64,000 nt of DNA from assembly GCF_020360975.1 (NCBI RefSeq), contig NW_025408675.1, positions 3,162,001-3,226,000 on the forward strand. The letters are read 5' to 3'. The notes beneath the pieces were generated by a model. It did no database searches and was not told the DNA's origin. It saw nothing but the letters and a program-made list of their open reading frames with translations. Below are positions 60,714 through 64,000 of the stretch, piece by piece; within the stretch, counting starts at the first letter, position 1, and each line of letters begins with the position of its first letter. This DNA is from Hirsutella rhossiliensis. Taxonomy: Eukaryota > Ascomycota > Sordariomycetes > Hypocreales > Ophiocordycipitaceae. Both the position numbers and the translations under genes were made by a program.

Positions 60714-61890
60714 GGGAAAAGTGGCGTGCTGGCACAGCGGTTGGCTGAAGACGGGGAGCTCAGCTGTCGGTCGGTTCCCCCTCTGGCCCACGCGGCAGTA
60801 GACTGATGAGGTGGCGAGGGGGGGAAAGGTGCAAGGCCGAGACAAAGGACCACGGCGGGAGCGTGATGAATGTACCATTGAGATGGGGAGTTTTGGCAGG
60901 TAACATGGATACGAGGTACACTGTGTTGGACAGCATTGATGACTTGTCCGTGATTTGTTTGTGTGGCCAAGTGGCGGCGGGAAGCTGGGTTAGATGTAGC
61001 ATGGTGTGCGGAGAGGACAGAATACATGACGAGGGTACGCGAGAGGACTTGGCCTGGCCTACGAAACGGACGAGAGGGTGAGAGTTGAAGTATGTGTGTA
61101 CCCGTGTTGGAAGAGCCGCGCAACAATGCCAACTAGGTATTCTATTGCCGTGCCTTGCATCTGTAAATGGTGGCCAAGGAAGGGCGGCAAGGTCGGGTAA
61201 CACGGGGGAGGGCGGGGAATGAGGGAAGAGGAGACCAAGAGCTGCATTTGTATGTACTGTAGAAAGGATGACGTCGTCGCCTGGACAAATACTTGGCCGT
61301 TTGCTACAATTACCGCTGCTTGATGCCGAGGATGCGCGATATAGGGTAGGTCCAGTAGGTAGGAGCATGGAGAGAGCAAGGCGGGACACCAAGGCGGGGC
61401 ACCGGGGAGCTATGGTGCCCCTCATCATTCTCACCCCTTCCCACCCGGATTCAACCTCCTCGTCCAGCTCCGGCTCCTCTCGCCTCCTCACCTCGTCCTC
61501 GTCGTCGCTCCATCCAGGCATCGAAGGCGGCGGAATCAGACGTCCAGTATTTGAAGGCTCCACCGTCCAAACCGACTCAACCGACGGCAAGCTCGGCCAC
61601 TGGAGAGCGCGGTTATCTCGGTTGACCCTGACGCTCCTCGATAGCTTCCGCTTGCTCCGCCCAGACAGACTTTAGCCCCGAGAAGAGAGGTATCCACTCA
61701 CTCGGCCACCTTGGAGGCCAACAATACACTCCCCGAGGTAAGTGGACAGCTTCAAATCCTATCTTGCCAGTCCAGGCCCGTCCCTCTCCGATCACGCCTG
61801 GCTCCCGCTTCGGCTCCTCATAACAGCGGCTACTAACCTGCCTTTGCTCAAGTAATCCCATCTTCCTTCGTTATTCTATTGACGGCAAAA
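60714..61890. other. 1.2-kb spacer with leader of the isomerase gene
   Basis: 3' flank of the kinase and 5' leader of the isomerase. Short frames on both strands show no motif. Confidence 0.5.
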
Positions 61891-63803
<1,913 letters not shown>

Positions 63804-64000
63804 GCGGCTGCACGTCTTGATGCTGCAGGCGTGAAACGGCAACAAGAGTTGTGTGAAAAGTGATTGGGAATGGCGCAGCGCTCGCCAGCTATCAACGGGG
63901 AGGCGGGGGAATGAGAGACATGAAGTATTGACAAGATTGACAAGAAGAATAAGTGTACCAATGCAGTCGATAAGGCCATAATTGTCTATATATCATGTGC
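63804..64000. other. 3' flank of isomerase gene
   Basis: Short non-coding end of the window, AT-rich near the edge. Confidence 0.5.

Overview
The window is nuclear DNA of a filamentous ascomycete. Genes have short 49-114 bp introns with GT(A/G)NGT donors and YAG acceptors, lie on both strands and are not in operons. The gene set (bifunctional catalase-peroxidase, MHYT membrane protein, siderophore transporter, adenylate-forming reductase, fungal piggyBac and APH-family relics) points to Sordariomycetes, probably Hypocreales. The order is inferred from protein resemblance alone.

Layout. 0.2-6.0 kb: a DDX60/Ski2-like helicase (+). 6.4-9.1 kb: two relics, one possibly heme-oxygenase-like (-) and one clear MFS transporter relic (+). 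11.2-14.1 kb: an intact MHYT-domain membrane protein (+). 14.17-16.27 kb: a complete but dead piggyBac element with 26-bp inverted termini. 16.7-17.9 kb: an aminoglycoside-phosphotransferase-family relic. 19.1-21.8 kb: a secreted proline-rich protein with eleven 102-bp repeats (-). 25.0-27.3 kb: katG (-). 28.0-29.0 kb: a membrane protein of unknown function (-). 30.2-31.9 kb: a DHA1-type MFS transporter (-). 33.5-34.0 kb: a solo FAR1-type zinc finger ORF (+). 34.6-38.9 kb: an adenylation-thiolation-reductase enzyme and an EthD-domain protein (both -), a possible small specialised-metabolite locus. 39.9-42.2 kb: a secreted GH2 glycosidase with seven exons (-). 46.1-47.4 kb: a TauD/JLP1-type dioxygenase (+). 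47.5-48.1 kb: a GNAT acetyltransferase (-). 48.5-50.6 kb: a siderophore transporter (-) next to an inverted relic of a related gene, with a palindromic pair of iron-GATA-factor sites upstream. 52.5-53.1 kb: a small GPI-type secreted protein (+). 53.5-56.4 kb: coatomer beta' (-). 58.5-60.7 kb: a YPK1-type AGC kinase (+). 61.9-63.8 kb: glucose-6-phosphate isomerase (+).

Two kinds of broken gene must be kept apart. The helicase, the reductase, the siderophore transporter and coatomer beta' carry isolated one-base frameshifts, mostly at short homopolymers, in otherwise clean reading frames. Coatomer beta' is essential in yeast, and inserting exactly three bases restores an 863-codon frame, so these lesions look like uncorrected sequencing errors. 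By contrast the 6.4-9.1 kb relics, the piggyBac and the APH-family gene carry nonsense changes, dense indels or lost catalytic residues and are genuinely decayed.

Intron boundaries were read by eye and checked for frame closure: every multi-exon gene called intact closes exactly, and the frameshifted ones close once the stated bases are restored. Starts were moved to the first plausible ATG where an open frame began at TTG or GTG.
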